Shown here: in pieces, positions 29,146 through 39,331 of the stretch
Layout: each line of letters begins with the position of its first letter
Numbering within the stretch: the stretch's first letter is position 1
Assembly (NCBI RefSeq): GCF_023650955.1
Contig: NZ_CP098039.1
Location: forward strand, 992,001 to 1,056,000
Source: Thermosynechococcus sp. HN-54
GTDB taxonomy: Bacteria; Cyanobacteriota; Cyanobacteriia; Thermosynechococcales; Thermosynechococcaceae
DNA: 64,000 nucleotides
Reading direction: 5' to 3'
Translations under genes and position numbers: made by a program
The notes under the pieces: model-generated
Seen by the model: only the letters and a program-made list of their open reading frames with translations
Databases searched by the model: none
What the model was told of the DNA's origin: nothing

Positions 29146-30537
29146 TTAGGTGAGGTCATCAGGAGCAGCTAAAGGCCGCAGATAGGTCTGCACTAATGTC
29201 TGATAGAAGCCTAAGACGCGCTTATCTTTGAAGACAGCAGGGACACGGGCAAAGGCGGCACGGGAAATAATGGCATATTCCGGAATGGCAAATACGCTTG
29301 TGTCATTGGCTTGATACTGCGGCCAAAAGTAAGGGGTGAGGTGGGGGAGTTTTTGAAGAATTCGTTCAATTTCGGCTTGGGCAACGGCCATCGCCTTATC
29401 AGTTGTGGGAGCACCATTAAAGAAAATAGGCAAAGGAAGGGGTCCGCCTTCGCGGCGCAATGTGTGAATTTCGTTAAAGAGAAATTGGTGAATCACCTGA
29501 GCCGCATTGTTGAGGGAGGAGAGATCGGTGTGGCGGGTGGGAATCAAAACGGCGTCACTGGCATACACGGCGCTCTTACTTAAAAAGAGCCAAGCACTGG
29601 GGCAGTCAATGAGGATGTAGTCGTAGCGATCGCGCAAGGGGGCAAGGAGTTCCCGCAGGCGGGTAATGGGTGGATTTTGGGTTTGCATCGCCTGAATGAG
29701 AATGCTTTGCAGTTGTGGGGCAGCGGGAATGACATCAAAGATATGGGCAGACTTGATACTGCTGCTGGTGCGGATGCGCAGGTCAAAAGGGCGAATCGTA
29801 GCCGTAATCGGCTGATCAGGGTTTTGCAGACAAGCCGCAAGGGTCGTACTTGTGGAGGTTAGCTCAAGGGCGCGGCTGAGATCCCCTTGGGGGTCGCAAT
29901 CAACGAGCAAGACAGCGGCATCTGCCACAGCAAGGGTGGCGCCCAAGTTAATCGTGGTGGTGGTTTTGCCCACTCCCCCCTTGTGGTTATAGATACAGAG
30001 GGTGGTGGCACGGGGGCGCGATCGCAAGCAGGTTTTGAGGTCTTCGATCATGCCCTCAAGGCGATCGCCCGTCAGTTCATAGTTGGGCGTGGCGGGATAG
30101 ACCAAGTGGCCATGGCGTTGAAAAAGCTGTAAATGGCGGGCATTCGTGATCAACCCCCAAGCGGTTCCTTGGCAGTGGCAACCACTGAGAAGTTGCCGTA
30201 GTTGCTGTAGAGCGCGGCTATGATGGGCAGAACCATTCTCAAGGTTCAAGGCCACGGTTTGACTGGGAGTATTGCGGGAGCGACGGGCAGGGGGTTTAAT
30301 CTCAACAATTAAATCAGGGTCAACTTGAGTTTGACAAAAAGGAGGCTGATGTTCGCGGGGGAAACGGGCTGCCACATCGGCAATGCCCGCACCTGTGTCA
30401 AAGGAAGATAGGCAATCGCGATCGCCAAAGCCCAACACACTCAGGAGCGGTCGGACAAAGTACTGCTCAATAACGGCTTCAGAGGTTTCGTCACCGTGAA
30501 TTTGTTGCCATTGCAATCGCAAGCGGGAAATATCCAA
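29146..30537 (-). CDS. Restriction-endonuclease-like domain fused to a ParA-type ATPase
   Basis: The 463-residue product has two parts. Residues 1-165 resemble the HsdR N-terminal nuclease fold: VIEQYFVRPLLSVLGFGD, Asp 54 in GIADV, PDLIVEIK with Glu 79 and Lys 81, then ALQQLRQLLSG and GTAWGLITNARHLQLF, the QxxxY-like and nucleotide-contact region. Residues 175-450 are a ParA/MinD-type ATPase with the deviant Walker A KGGVGKTT at 186-193, LLVDCDPQGDLS and the Walker B segment YDYILIDCPS. ParA proteins position plasmids, chromosomes or protein clusters. No ParB or centromere-like repeat is visible. The active-site acidic residues and lysine appear intact, but cleavage activity is inferred. Confidence 0.82.
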   Translation of the reverse strand: MDISRLRLQWQQIHGDETSEAVIEQYFVRPLLSVLGFGDRDCLSSFDTGAGIADVAARFPREHQPPFCQTQVDPDLIVEIKPPARRSRNTPSQTVALNLENGSAHHSRALQQLRQLLSGCHCQGTAWGLITNARHLQLFQRHGHLVYPATPNYELTGDRLEGMIEDLKTCLRSRPRATTLCIYNHKGGVGKTTTTINLGATLAVADAAVLLVDCDPQGDLSRALELTSTSTTLAACLQNPDQPITATIRPFDLRIRTSSSIKSAHIFDVIPAAPQLQSILIQAMQTQNPPITRLRELLAPLRDRYDYILIDCPSAWLFLSKSAVYASDAVLIPTRHTDLSSLNNAAQVIHQFLFNEIHTLRREGGPLPLPIFFNGAPTTDKAMAVAQAEIERILQKLPHLTPYFWPQYQANDTSVFAIPEYAIISRAAFARVPAVFKDKRVLGFYQTLVQTYLRPLAAPDDLT

Positions 30538-30754
30538 CGTTAAGCACCATCCAGCCGTCTTGAATCTTTCAGAATAGGTTGGCCACCCCCGAGCGTCAAG
30601 ATCACAACGCTACCAAATCGCTGCGGACTGGGCTTTCCAAAGGCCTTGATCATTGGCTATGATAGTAAATCTGCAAATCTTTCACATTCGTCCCCTTGGG
30701 TGTCCTCACCGGATGATGGACGGATGGTTGTTTAACCCATAGGAGTACAACTCA

Positions 30755-31546
30755 ATGGCAGTTCTTAGCCTTGCCCAAATGCTGGAGGCAGGGGTTCACT
30801 TTGGCCACCAAGCCCGCCGCTGGAACCCCCGGATGGCCCCCTACATCTTCACGGTTCGCAATGGGGTGCACATCATTGACCTCGTGCAAACCGCCCAACT
30901 GGTGGATGAAGCCTACAACTACATCCGCAACGCTGCTGAAAAAGGCAAACGCTTCTTGTTTATTGGTACCAAGCGTCAAGCTGCTGGCATCGTCGAGCAG
31001 GAAGCGCTCCGCTGCGGCAGTTACTACGTCAACCAGCGCTGGCTGGGGGGGATGCTCACCAACTGGAATACCATCAAAACCCGTGTCGATCGCCTCAAAG
31101 AACTCGAAAGCATGGAGGAAAGCGGCCTCATTGATCTGCGGCCAAAACAGGAGGCCTCGGCTCTGCGGCGGGAACTGGCACGGCTGCAAAAATATCTTGG
31201 CGGCATCAAACAAATGCGACGGCTGCCCGATGTGGCGATCATCGTTGATGTCAAGCGGGAATACAATGCCGTTGCCGAGTGCCACAAATTGGGGATTCCG
31301 ATCGTGGCGCTGCTGGATACCAACTGCGACCCCAACCAAGTGGATATTCCCATTCCTGCTAACGATGATGCCATCCGTTCGATTAAGCTGATTGTGGGTA
31401 AACTAGCCGATGCCATTTACGAAGGCCGCCATGGTCAGTTGGACGAACCGGAAGCGGATCTCGCTGATGAGGACGACGATGGAATGACCGCCAGCGACGA
31501 TGGTGATGCTGAAGCCCTAGATATTCCAGATGACTCTGACGCTTAA
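30755..31546 (+). CDS. rpsB: 30S ribosomal protein S2
   Basis: The 263-residue product begins [32 protein letters not shown] and contains [32 protein letters not shown] and [15 protein letters not shown]2 bridges the 30S body and head. An acidic tail of about 35 residues (for example [15 protein letters not shown]) follows the conserved core. AGGAGT lies ten bases before the ATG. tsf follows after 17 bp, the conserved rpsB-tsf operon. The 217-bp upstream region contains TATGAT with only a weak -35. Confidence 0.97.
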   Translation: MAVLSLAQMLEAGVHFGHQARRWNPRMAPYIFTVRNGVHIIDLVQTAQLVDEAYNYIRNAAEKGKRFLFIGTKRQAAGIVEQEALRCGSYYVNQRWLGGMLTNWNTIKTRVDRLKELESMEESGLIDLRPKQEASALRRELARLQKYLGGIKQMRRLPDVAIIVDVKREYNAVAECHKLGIPIVALLDTNCDPNQVDIPIPANDDAIRSIKLIVGKLADAIYEGRHGQLDEPEADLADEDDDGMTASDDGDAEALDIPDDSDA

Positions 31547-31563
31547 TCCTTGAGGAACAGATC

Positions 31564-32457
31564 ATGGCAGAAATTTCAGCCAAACTAGTCAAAGAACTGC
31601 GGGACAAAACCGGTGCCGGCATGATGGACTGCAAGAAAGCCTTGCAGGAGTCCAACGGCGATATGGAAGCCGCCATTGCTTGGTTACGGCAAAAGGGTCT
31701 AGCCTCTGCGGGTAAAAAAGCCGGGCGCGTGACCAGTGAAGGTCTGGTGGATAGCTACATTCACACTGGCGGGCGCATTGGTGTGCTGGTCGAGGTGAAC
31801 TGTGAGACCGACTTTGTGGCTCGCAACGAGAAATTCAAAGCCCTTGTTCAAGACATTGCCAAGCAAATTGCCGCTTGCCCCAATGTGGAATTTGTCTCAG
31901 TAGATGATATTCCCGCTGAGTACAAGGAAAAAGAACGCCAGATTGCCCTTGGCTCCGATGCCCTGAAGGGCAAACCCCCCGAAGTGAAGGAGAAAATCGT
32001 TGCTGGCAAACTGGAGAAAACCCTCAAAGAGCTGTGCCTGCTCAACCAGCCCTTTATCCGCGATCAATCTAAGACCGTTGAAGAGTTGGTGAAAGAGCAC
32101 ATTGCCGAACTGGGGGAAAATATCCAGATTCGCCGCTTCCAACGCTTTGTCCTCGGTGAGGGGATTGAGAAGCAAGAAACCAACCTTGCTGAAGAGGTGG
32201 CCGCCCAAACCCAAGCCATGACTGCTACCGCAAAAACTGCCGAAGCACCAGCAGAAGTGGCCGAAACTGCAACGCCTGAAGTGAGCACGCCTGAGCCAGC
32301 AGCGGAAACGACGGTTGAAGAGCCAGCCCCAGAACCTGTCGCAGTTTCTGAGCAGACGGCGGAACCAGTAGCTGAACCTGCGGCTGAAAGCAAGGGATTT
32401 GGTGCCGCTGCCAAAAAATCCGGTGGCAAGTCTCGCACCACCAAGAAGAAAAAGTAA
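31564..32457 (+). CDS. tsf: Elongation factor Ts with a long C-terminal extension
   Basis: Residues 1-215 are EF-Ts: a UBA-like N-terminus ([23 protein letters not shown]), the EF-Tu-contact TDFVARN motif, and [13 protein letters not shown]. The remaining 80 residues are rich in Ala, Glu, Pro and Thr and end in a Lys/Arg cluster ([12 protein letters not shown]); they look disordered. EF-Ts exchanges GDP for GTP on EF-Tu. The core is the short cyanobacterial/plastid form, lacking the full coiled-coil domain of the E. coli protein. The extension has no recognised partner. Confidence 0.96.
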   Translation: MAEISAKLVKELRDKTGAGMMDCKKALQESNGDMEAAIAWLRQKGLASAGKKAGRVTSEGLVDSYIHTGGRIGVLVEVNCETDFVARNEKFKALVQDIAKQIAACPNVEFVSVDDIPAEYKEKERQIALGSDALKGKPPEVKEKIVAGKLEKTLKELCLLNQPFIRDQSKTVEELVKEHIAELGENIQIRRFQRFVLGEGIEKQETNLAEEVAAQTQAMTATAKTAEAPAEVAETATPEVSTPEPAAETTVEEPAPEPVAVSEQTAEPVAEPAAESKGFGAAAKKSGGKSRTTKKKK

Positions 32458-32462
32458 TGTCC

Positions 32463-33107
32463 CTAGGCGTAGCCATGGGCCTGGAGAAAGGCGAGGTCAA
32501 TTTCCACTGAGGCATCTTGGGGCTGGAGAAACTTGCGGGTATATTTGCCCAGCAGATCCGCCTCTAGGTTCACACCATCGCCAACCCTAAGAAATTGCAA
32601 GGTGGTTTCTGCGTAGGTATGGGGGATGACAGCAATGCTGAATTCATCCCCTGTTTCGTTGCAATGGGCAACGGTGAGGCTAATGCCATTGATGGCAATG
32701 CTGCCTTTGGGGATGATGTAGGTCGCTACCGCTTCAGGGGCAGAGAATGTGACTTCCCAACTCGATCCTGTGGGGGCGATCGCTAGCACTCGACCCACAC
32801 CATCCACATGCCCAGTGACAAAATGCCCCCCCACCTTATCCCCGACTCGTAGGGCAGGTTCTAGGTTCACCATTGCGCCTGCTGCTGCTTTGGCCGCCAG
32901 TGTCGTGCGTTGCAGCGTTTCTGGGGAGACACTGACTGTAAAACCGGTTGCATCGAATGTTTCCACCGTCAGGCAGACCCCATCAACGGCAATACTATCG
33001 CCAATGGCCACGTTAGCAAGGAAAGGGGCATCGGCAGCAGTAACCGTCAACTGCGACTCAGAGCGTTGCTGGAGGACACCAATTGCCTGAATAATACCAG
33101 TAAACAT
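32463..33107 (-). CDS. ribE: Riboflavin synthase, alpha subunit
   Basis: The 214-residue product has two similar beta-barrel halves, each with the family motif: MFTGIIQAIG at the start, GDSIAVDGVCLTV in the first and KGSIAINGISLTV in the second, with GGHFVTGHVDGVG between. It dismutates two molecules of 6,7-dimethyl-8-ribityllumazine to riboflavin. The gene starts seven bases after the S9 peptidase stop on the same strand and converges with tsf, five bases away. It is the last gene of the purL-purF-peptidase-ribE run. Confidence 0.93.
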   Translation of the reverse strand: MFTGIIQAIGVLQQRSESQLTVTAADAPFLANVAIGDSIAVDGVCLTVETFDATGFTVSVSPETLQRTTLAAKAAAGAMVNLEPALRVGDKVGGHFVTGHVDGVGRVLAIAPTGSSWEVTFSAPEAVATYIIPKGSIAINGISLTVAHCNETGDEFSIAVIPHTYAETTLQFLRVGDGVNLEADLLGKYTRKFLQPQDASVEIDLAFLQAHGYA

Positions 33108-33114
33108 GGTGAGT

Positions 33115-34965
33115 CTAGCCTTTGAGTAAAAACCGCTGATAAAACTTTAATTCTGCCTCAAGGGTAGTGGAGATCGTGCTACTTTGGCGGAAGCCGTGCC
33201 CCTCTTCGGCGAAGGTGTAATAATCGACGGGAATGCCCTTGGCCTGAAGGGCGGCCACCATCTGTTCCGCTTGGCTGGGGGGAACGACCACATCCTTGAG
33301 TCCCTGAAAGAAAATCACTGGGCAGGTGAGGCGATCCGTATGGTAGAGGGGCGATCGCTGGCGGTAGAGGTCTGCCCCTTCGGGATAGGGGCCAATCAGT
33401 TGATCAAAGTAGTGGGCTTCAAAGGCATGGGTTTCCTTGAGCAGGCGAATGAGATCGCCAATGCCGTAATAACTTGCTCCCACATGGAAAACCCGCGTAA
33501 ACGTCAGCGCACACAGGGTGGTATAGCCCCCAGCACTACTGCCGCGAATGGCCAAGCGATCACCATCAACCTTTCCTTGGCGAACTAAGTACTCTGCCCC
33601 GGCTCCACAGTCCGCCACATCCACCACTCCCCACTGTCCCCGCAGGGCATTGCGATAGGCACGACCATAACCCGTACTGCCGCGATAGTTCACATCCAAT
33701 ACCGCAAAGCCGCGACTTGTCCAAAACTGGGTGCGCAGATCTAATCCCGTACCACTAGCTGCCGTCGGTCCCCCATGACTTTTGACAATTAAGGGCGGTC
33801 GTGTATTGGCGGGGGGCTGTACCTGAGGATTTTGGGGCGGATAGAAAAAGCCGTAGGCGGTTGCACCGTCACCCGTCGGAAATTCAATCACTTCGGGCTG
33901 GGAAATCCACTCTCGCGGTAGGGGCGCAGACACAGGCTGCACAGGTGCACAGATGCCTGTATCCAGATGCAACTGAACAATATGGGGGGGCAAGTGGGGA
34001 GAACTGCCAATAAAGGCTACCGTGCGATCGCTTACCCGTACAAGGGAATGAACCTCAGTATAGTCGGCGGCTAGGGTTTGCCATTCCCCCCTAGGGAGAG
34101 AAACCACTGCCAGTCGCCACAGGCCACGATCGCTATAGGTTAAAACTGCTGTTTCAGCGTTCACAAGGGCATAGGTGGATTGACCAAAGACCCAGAGGGG
34201 TACACCGGCATCATAACTGGCCTGCCAGACAGGTTCATGGTGGCCATCACGGTAACGATAGAGATTCCACCAGCCAGAGCGATCGCTGATGTAGTAGAGG
34301 GTCTCTCCTTGCCATTGGGGTTGCTGCACAGATTCCTCACTACTGCCAGCAATGCGGTAGGGGGTACCAAGGGAACCGTTACTACTGACCATGGCTCCCC
34401 ACAGTTCACAGCCATCCCAGGGCATCTGCGGTGCTGACCATTGCAACCAAACAAGGGTGTTGCCCTCTGGACTCAAGCGGGGCGCCGCATAAAAGCCCGC
34501 TCCTTGAACCAGCACTGTTCGTTTTCCCGACAGGTGAATCGCCACAATGGACTGTTGGCTGTGGCCATCGGCAAAATGCGCCTCTTCAACACACAGCAGG
34601 CGATCGCGCCAAGAATCGACGCAACCATCGGCAAAGCGGGTATTCGCCGCTTGGTAGATTAGCTTAGGGCTGGGTTCCCCAAGGGCGTAGATGCCCTGAT
34701 CGGCATCATTAACAAAGTAAATCTGGTTACCGTGGCACCAGTAGGCACCGCCACCATACTCATTGACTCGCGATCGCGCACTAAAGGGAGCCGCCAAAAG
34801 CGCTTGCCCTTGACGCACCAACACCACTCGCCCCTTCTCTTGGGGACGCCGCTCTAGCCACACCAGACCAAGGGGCGTGGAACGCAATTCACTGAGACTG
34901 GTGGCAGCAGTACTAACGTCGGCGGCCGAGAGGATGGAAGGCCAGTCACCGTAGTCGAGACTCAT
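33115..34965 (-). CDS. S9-family prolyl oligopeptidase-like peptidase
   Basis: The 616-residue product has an N-terminal WD-like beta-propeller region and a C-terminal alpha/beta-hydrolase domain with the nucleophile motif GSSAGGYTT and the C-terminal EEGHGFRQ histidine region. The family includes dipeptidyl aminopeptidase and acylaminoacyl peptidase-like enzymes that cleave short peptides entering through the propeller. No signal peptide is evident. The start ATG at 34965 overlaps the purF stop by four bases (ATGA), which suggests coupled translation. Confidence 0.9.
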   Translation of the reverse strand: MSLDYGDWPSILSAADVSTAATSLSELRSTPLGLVWLERRPQEKGRVVLVRQGQALLAAPFSARSRVNEYGGGAYWCHGNQIYFVNDADQGIYALGEPSPKLIYQAANTRFADGCVDSWRDRLLCVEEAHFADGHSQQSIVAIHLSGKRTVLVQGAGFYAAPRLSPEGNTLVWLQWSAPQMPWDGCELWGAMVSSNGSLGTPYRIAGSSEESVQQPQWQGETLYYISDRSGWWNLYRYRDGHHEPVWQASYDAGVPLWVFGQSTYALVNAETAVLTYSDRGLWRLAVVSLPRGEWQTLAADYTEVHSLVRVSDRTVAFIGSSPHLPPHIVQLHLDTGICAPVQPVSAPLPREWISQPEVIEFPTGDGATAYGFFYPPQNPQVQPPANTRPPLIVKSHGGPTAASGTGLDLRTQFWTSRGFAVLDVNYRGSTGYGRAYRNALRGQWGVVDVADCGAGAEYLVRQGKVDGDRLAIRGSSAGGYTTLCALTFTRVFHVGASYYGIGDLIRLLKETHAFEAHYFDQLIGPYPEGADLYRQRSPLYHTDRLTCPVIFFQGLKDVVVPPSQAEQMVAALQAKGIPVDYYTFAEEGHGFRQSSTISTTLEAELKFYQRFLLKG

Positions 34966-36410
34966 TGAGGAATTTGCTCAAGCACCAGCTTTTGCCGTTT
35001 CACTGGCTCAGGGACACTAATCGGGTACTTGCCGGTAAAACAGGCAGAACAAAAGCGATCGCCCGTATCGTAGGTAGCAGCAATCATTCCCTGCCAACTA
35101 AGATAACTGAGGGAATCGACGCCAATCTGAGCCGCAATCTCAGCCACGGACTTGGTGGCCGCAATCAGTTGATCTTGGGTATCGGTGTCAATGCCATAAA
35201 AGCAAGGGTGAGTCACCGGCGGCGAGGAAATCCGCATATGCACTTCCACTGCACCCGCATCCCGCAGCGCTTTGACAATTTTGCGGCTAGTGGTACCCCG
35301 CACAATCGAATCATCCACGATCACCACCCGCTGTCCCATCAGCACATCCCGTAGCGGATTGAGTTTCATGCGAATCCCCGACTCCCGCATCGACTGGGTG
35401 GGTTGAATAAACGTGCGTCCCACATAGCGATTTTTAATTAAGCCTTCGGCGTAGGGCACCCCCGTGGCTTGGGAAAAGCCAATGGCCGCCGGCACACCCG
35501 AATCCGGCACCGCAATGACTAGATCCGCATCGGCGGGCGCTTCCCGACCCAACTGCTGTCCCAAGCGCTGGCGGTAGCTATAGAGGCTTTCCCCCTGCAT
35601 GACACTGTCGGGACGCGCAAAGTAAATCATCTCAAAGATACACAACTTGCGTTGCGACTCTGCCCATTGGATACTTTGAATGCCTGACGGCGTAATGTGG
35701 ATCAATTCTCCCGGCTCCACATCCCGCACATAGTCCGCACCGATAATATCAAGGGCACAGGTTTCAGAAGCGAGTACGTAGTGGGGCGTGGTCTCATCCA
35801 TGAGGCGGCCAATCACTAGCGGCCGAATACCATGGGCATCCCGCAGGCCAAACAACCCCGCTGGCGTTCCTATCACTAGACTATAAGCCCCTTGGCACTG
35901 CTGGGCAGCGGTAATGATCCCCTCTGACCACGATTGACCCGTAGCCACAGCCTGAGCGATCGCCCAAGCAATGAGTTCAGAATCCGTTGTACTCGCTAAC
36001 ACCGCCGTAGGCGCATCACAGGCCAGCACCTGTTCTCGCAGAGCGTAGGTATTTACCAAGTTGCCGTTGTGGGCTAAGGCCAAAGGTCCTAGGCGAGTTT
36101 CGACCACCACTGGTTGGGCGTTGACAATGCGACTGGAACCCGTGGTCGAGTAGCGATTGTGGCCAACAGCCAAATTGCCCACTAGCCGTCCAAGAATCTC
36201 TTCATCAAAGACTTGGGAGACCAAGCCCATATCCTTGTAACAATGGACGGTGTCACCCGCAAATGTGGCAATTCCAGCGGATTCCTGACCTCGATGTTGC
36301 AGGGCATAGAGACCAAAGTAGGCAAGGCGAGCCACATCCGCCCCGGGGGCATAGACCCCAAACACACCACAGGCTTCTTCCGGCTTATCAGCAAATTGTT
36401 GTTCTGTCAT
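34962..36410 (-). CDS. purF: Amidophosphoribosyltransferase
   Basis: The 482-residue product starts with a short propeptide whose cleavage exposes Cys 14 (EEACGVFGVY), the glutaminase nucleophile, and has the PRPP-binding loop VVIVDDSIVRGTTS. The Fe-S-type cysteines are suggested by HPCFYGIDTD and FCSACFTGKYP, the Bacillus-like class. It makes phosphoribosylamine, the first purine step. It starts immediately after the purL stop with no gap. Confidence 0.95.
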   Translation of the reverse strand: MTEQQFADKPEEACGVFGVYAPGADVARLAYFGLYALQHRGQESAGIATFAGDTVHCYKDMGLVSQVFDEEILGRLVGNLAVGHNRYSTTGSSRIVNAQPVVVETRLGPLALAHNGNLVNTYALREQVLACDAPTAVLASTTDSELIAWAIAQAVATGQSWSEGIITAAQQCQGAYSLVIGTPAGLFGLRDAHGIRPLVIGRLMDETTPHYVLASETCALDIIGADYVRDVEPGELIHITPSGIQSIQWAESQRKLCIFEMIYFARPDSVMQGESLYSYRQRLGQQLGREAPADADLVIAVPDSGVPAAIGFSQATGVPYAEGLIKNRYVGRTFIQPTQSMRESGIRMKLNPLRDVLMGQRVVIVDDSIVRGTTSRKIVKALRDAGAVEVHMRISSPPVTHPCFYGIDTDTQDQLIAATKSVAEIAAQIGVDSLSYLSWQGMIAATYDTGDRFCSACFTGKYPISVPEPVKRQKLVLEQIPQ

Positions 36411-38696
36411 TTAGTCCAAATACTTCGGCAGGGGCGATCGCCACGCAAGAGCTAGCTCTTCCATCGTAACCCTGATGAGCGGAGAATGGTCACAGGTGTC
36501 AATACACAGTTCTGTATGTTCACCATTAACAACCCCTAGGCGTGTCCAAGCATTGGGCAGTTGCGCCTGCACATAGGCTTCCCACACTGTCTGTTCCGTT
36601 GGTGGCACAGAGACCAAAATCCGCGCTCCCCCCTCAGCAAACAGGAGGGCATCCCACCGGGGATAGACACCCTCTGGCAACTGAATCGTTGCTCCGCGCT
36701 GCCCACTGAGACAGCTTTCTGCCAAAGCTACCGCCAATCCACCCTCACTCAAATCATGAGCACTGGCCAGCCAACCCTGCTGAATGCCATAGCGACACAC
36801 CGCCTGCACCCGCTGCTCAAGGTCTAAATCAATCTGGGGTGGACAACCGGCCACCAAGCCATGGATTTGGGCAAGGTACTCTGAGCCGCCAAGGCTAATG
36901 CGAGGATCACTCAGAGGTGTGGTCAGGGGCAAGCCCAACAGGTAAATGCCATCGCCGGCGGCTCGCCAGCCTTGACCAAGCACCCGCTGCAAGTCCGGAA
37001 GCAACCCCACCATCCCCACCACCGGGGTCGGATAAATCGGCTGTGGTTGGCCATTGCTATCAATTGTTTCGTTGTAGAGGGAGACATTGCCACCCGTGAC
37101 GGGGGTTTCTAGGGCACGACAGGCCTCCGCAAGACCGCGACAGGCATTGGCCAACTGCCAGTAACCCACGGGCGTTTCTGGACTGCCAAAGTTGAGGTTA
37201 TCGGTGACGGCAAGAGGCTCCGCCCCCACACAACTCAGATTACGAGCAGCTTCGGCCACGGCCGCTTTACCCCCTTCGTAGGGATCCAAATACACATAGC
37301 GACTGGGGCAATCCACCGTCGCCGCAATCCCTTTGGAGGTGCCCCGCAGACGAATTACTGCCGCATCGGCATCGCCGGGGAAGACGAGGGTATTGTTTTG
37401 CACTTCGTGATCGTACTGGCGATAGACCCATGCTTTGGAGGCCATACTGGGCGTTGCTAGGAGGGTGAGCAAGATTTCTGCGGGCGATCGCGCCGGTAGC
37501 GCCAATTGAGCCACTGACCATTGCCGTGCCTGTTGGACATAGAGAGGCGGCTCACTGGGACACTGCCGCTCATAGACGGGGGTCTCTTCAGCAAGGGCAC
37601 GGGCAGGCACCTCTGCGGCCACCTCGCCACGGTAAAGCACCCGCACCACCGGCTCGGCAATGACACGTCCCACAACCACTGCCTGCAAGCCCCAACGATG
37701 GAAAATCTCAATGAGTTCCGCTTCGCGGCCTTGGGCAGCAACAAAGAGCATGCGTTCTTGGGATTCCGAGAGTAAAAACTCGTAGGGCACCATTCCCTGT
37801 TCGCGCACGGGCACCTTGTCCAAGTCCAGCTCAATGCCGACACCCCCTTTGGCGGCCATTTCCGATGTCGAGCAAGTCAACCCCGCTGCCCCCATATCTT
37901 GGGCGGCTACCACTGCCCCGGTTTGAAAGGCTTCAAGGCAGGCTTCAATGAGGCATTTTTCCATGAAGGGATCCCCCACTTGCACCGCCGGGCGATCGCG
38001 CGTGGAGTCATCTGTCAGCTCGGCACTGGCAAAACTTGCCCCCCCCATGCCATCACGACCTGTGGTGGATCCCACATAGAGAACTGGATTACCAATACCA
38101 CTGGCTGCCGATTTGACAATCTCTGGGGTTTCCATGAGTCCCAAGGCCATGGCATTCACCAAGGGGTTGCCCGCATAGCAGGGGTCAAAATACACCTCCC
38201 CCCCCACCGTGGGCACACCGGCACAGTTGCCGTAGTGGGCAATACCCGCCACGACGCCTTTCACCAATTGTTGGGTTTTTGGCTCCTTGAGATCCCCAAA
38301 GCGCAGGGCGTTCAGTAGAGCAATGGGACGCGCCCCCATCGTAAAAATATCCCGCAGGATGCCACCGACCCCCGTCGCTGCCCCTTGGAAGGGTTCAATG
38401 GCCGAGGGATGGTTGTGGGACTCAATCTTAAAAGCAAGGCGCAAGCCATCCCCTAAGTCTACAACGCCGGCATTTTCACCAGGCCCGACCAGTACCCGTG
38501 CCCCTTGGGTGGGAAACTGCTTGAGCAGCGGCCGCGAGTTTTTGTAGCAGCAATGCTCCGACCACATGACGCCAAACATGCCCAATTCCGCGCGGTTGGG
38601 ATGGCGGCCAAGACGGCGGACAATTTCAGCATATTCTTGGGGCTTGAGACCTTCAGCAGCAATCTCAGCCTCAGTGACGAGGGGGGGTTGGCTCAT
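36411..38696 (-). CDS. purL: Phosphoribosylformylglycinamidine synthase, subunit PurL (small type)
   Basis: The 761-residue length is that of the stand-alone PurL partner of PurQ and PurS, not the 1300-residue E. coli enzyme. Seen: [42 protein letters not shown] (ATP site), [13 protein letters not shown], and [15 protein letters not shown]-like metal and substrate regions ([11 protein letters not shown]). It uses glutamine-derived ammonia and ATP at the fourth purine step. It is the first gene of the minus-strand run and overlaps nothing upstream; purQ and purS are not in the window. Confidence 0.95.
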   Translation of the reverse strand: MSQPPLVTEAEIAAEGLKPQEYAEIVRRLGRHPNRAELGMFGVMWSEHCCYKNSRPLLKQFPTQGARVLVGPGENAGVVDLGDGLRLAFKIESHNHPSAIEPFQGAATGVGGILRDIFTMGARPIALLNALRFGDLKEPKTQQLVKGVVAGIAHYGNCAGVPTVGGEVYFDPCYAGNPLVNAMALGLMETPEIVKSAASGIGNPVLYVGSTTGRDGMGGASFASAELTDDSTRDRPAVQVGDPFMEKCLIEACLEAFQTGAVVAAQDMGAAGLTCSTSEMAAKGGVGIELDLDKVPVREQGMVPYEFLLSESQERMLFVAAQGREAELIEIFHRWGLQAVVVGRVIAEPVVRVLYRGEVAAEVPARALAEETPVYERQCPSEPPLYVQQARQWSVAQLALPARSPAEILLTLLATPSMASKAWVYRQYDHEVQNNTLVFPGDADAAVIRLRGTSKGIAATVDCPSRYVYLDPYEGGKAAVAEAARNLSCVGAEPLAVTDNLNFGSPETPVGYWQLANACRGLAEACRALETPVTGGNVSLYNETIDSNGQPQPIYPTPVVGMVGLLPDLQRVLGQGWRAAGDGIYLLGLPLTTPLSDPRISLGGSEYLAQIHGLVAGCPPQIDLDLEQRVQAVCRYGIQQGWLASAHDLSEGGLAVALAESCLSGQRGATIQLPEGVYPRWDALLFAEGGARILVSVPPTEQTVWEAYVQAQLPNAWTRLGVVNGEHTELCIDTCDHSPLIRVTMEELALAWRSPLPKYLD

Positions 38697-38735
38697 GGCA
38701 AAGGATCATTTAGGCTACGTTATCGATTATCGAGC

Positions 38736-39260
38736 CTAGCGGGAATTGGGGTACCAAAACATCCCCTTAATCCCCTCGGGATCGGGACGAAAGCCCAACT
38801 GACGGTAAAAGTCCACAACATGGGGATCGGCAAAGAGGGTAATGTTGCTGATGTCCTCGCTGCGCAGTTCTTTGATAATTTGCCGCATCAATTCTTTGCC
38901 CAGCCCCCGCCCCTGAAATTCTGGATGTACCACCACATCCCAAATCGTGGCATTAAAGGCATGATCGGAGGTAGCACGCGAAAAACCAATCAGACGACGA
39001 TAGGCGCCCCGCTGCTCCCACATCGAGATCACAAGGAAACTGTGCTGAATCGCTTTTTTTACCTTGCGAATGGGACGGCGTGACCAGCCAACGGCATCAC
39101 AGAGTTCTTCTAGTTCATAGACATCAATATCTTTGTCTTTGCTAAAAATAATTTGACTTTCGGTGCCATTGTCCCGCTCTACCTGAGAGCTTAGACTGGG
39201 GGACGTGGTGGTGGCGCTGGTAGTCGGTTGCGAATTGAACAGCGATTTCCAGAAGCTCAT
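38736..39260 (-). CDS. GNAT acetyltransferase of the cyanobacterial/plastid SNAT (NSI, Ycf52) type
   Basis: The 174-residue product has an unstructured Ser/Thr-rich N-terminus of about 45 residues, then a GNAT fold with [33 protein letters not shown], whose QGRGLGK is the acetyl-CoA loop, and [19 protein letters not shown] at the C-terminus. This sequence is close to plastid NSI/SNAT proteins, which acetylate serotonin in vitro and lysines of photosynthetic proteins in plants. The role in cyanobacteria is not settled. It is a lone gene between purL and a plus-strand gene. Confidence 0.83.
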   Translation of the reverse strand: MSFWKSLFNSQPTTSATTTSPSLSSQVERDNGTESQIIFSKDKDIDVYELEELCDAVGWSRRPIRKVKKAIQHSFLVISMWEQRGAYRRLIGFSRATSDHAFNATIWDVVVHPEFQGRGLGKELMRQIIKELRSEDISNITLFADPHVVDFYRQLGFRPDPEGIKGMFWYPNSR

Positions 39261-39331
39261 GCAAGTATGCTGGAGATGGAAGAATGACCAAGTGTAACCC
39301 GGCCTAGGCTATAGTATAGCGACTCTCACCC

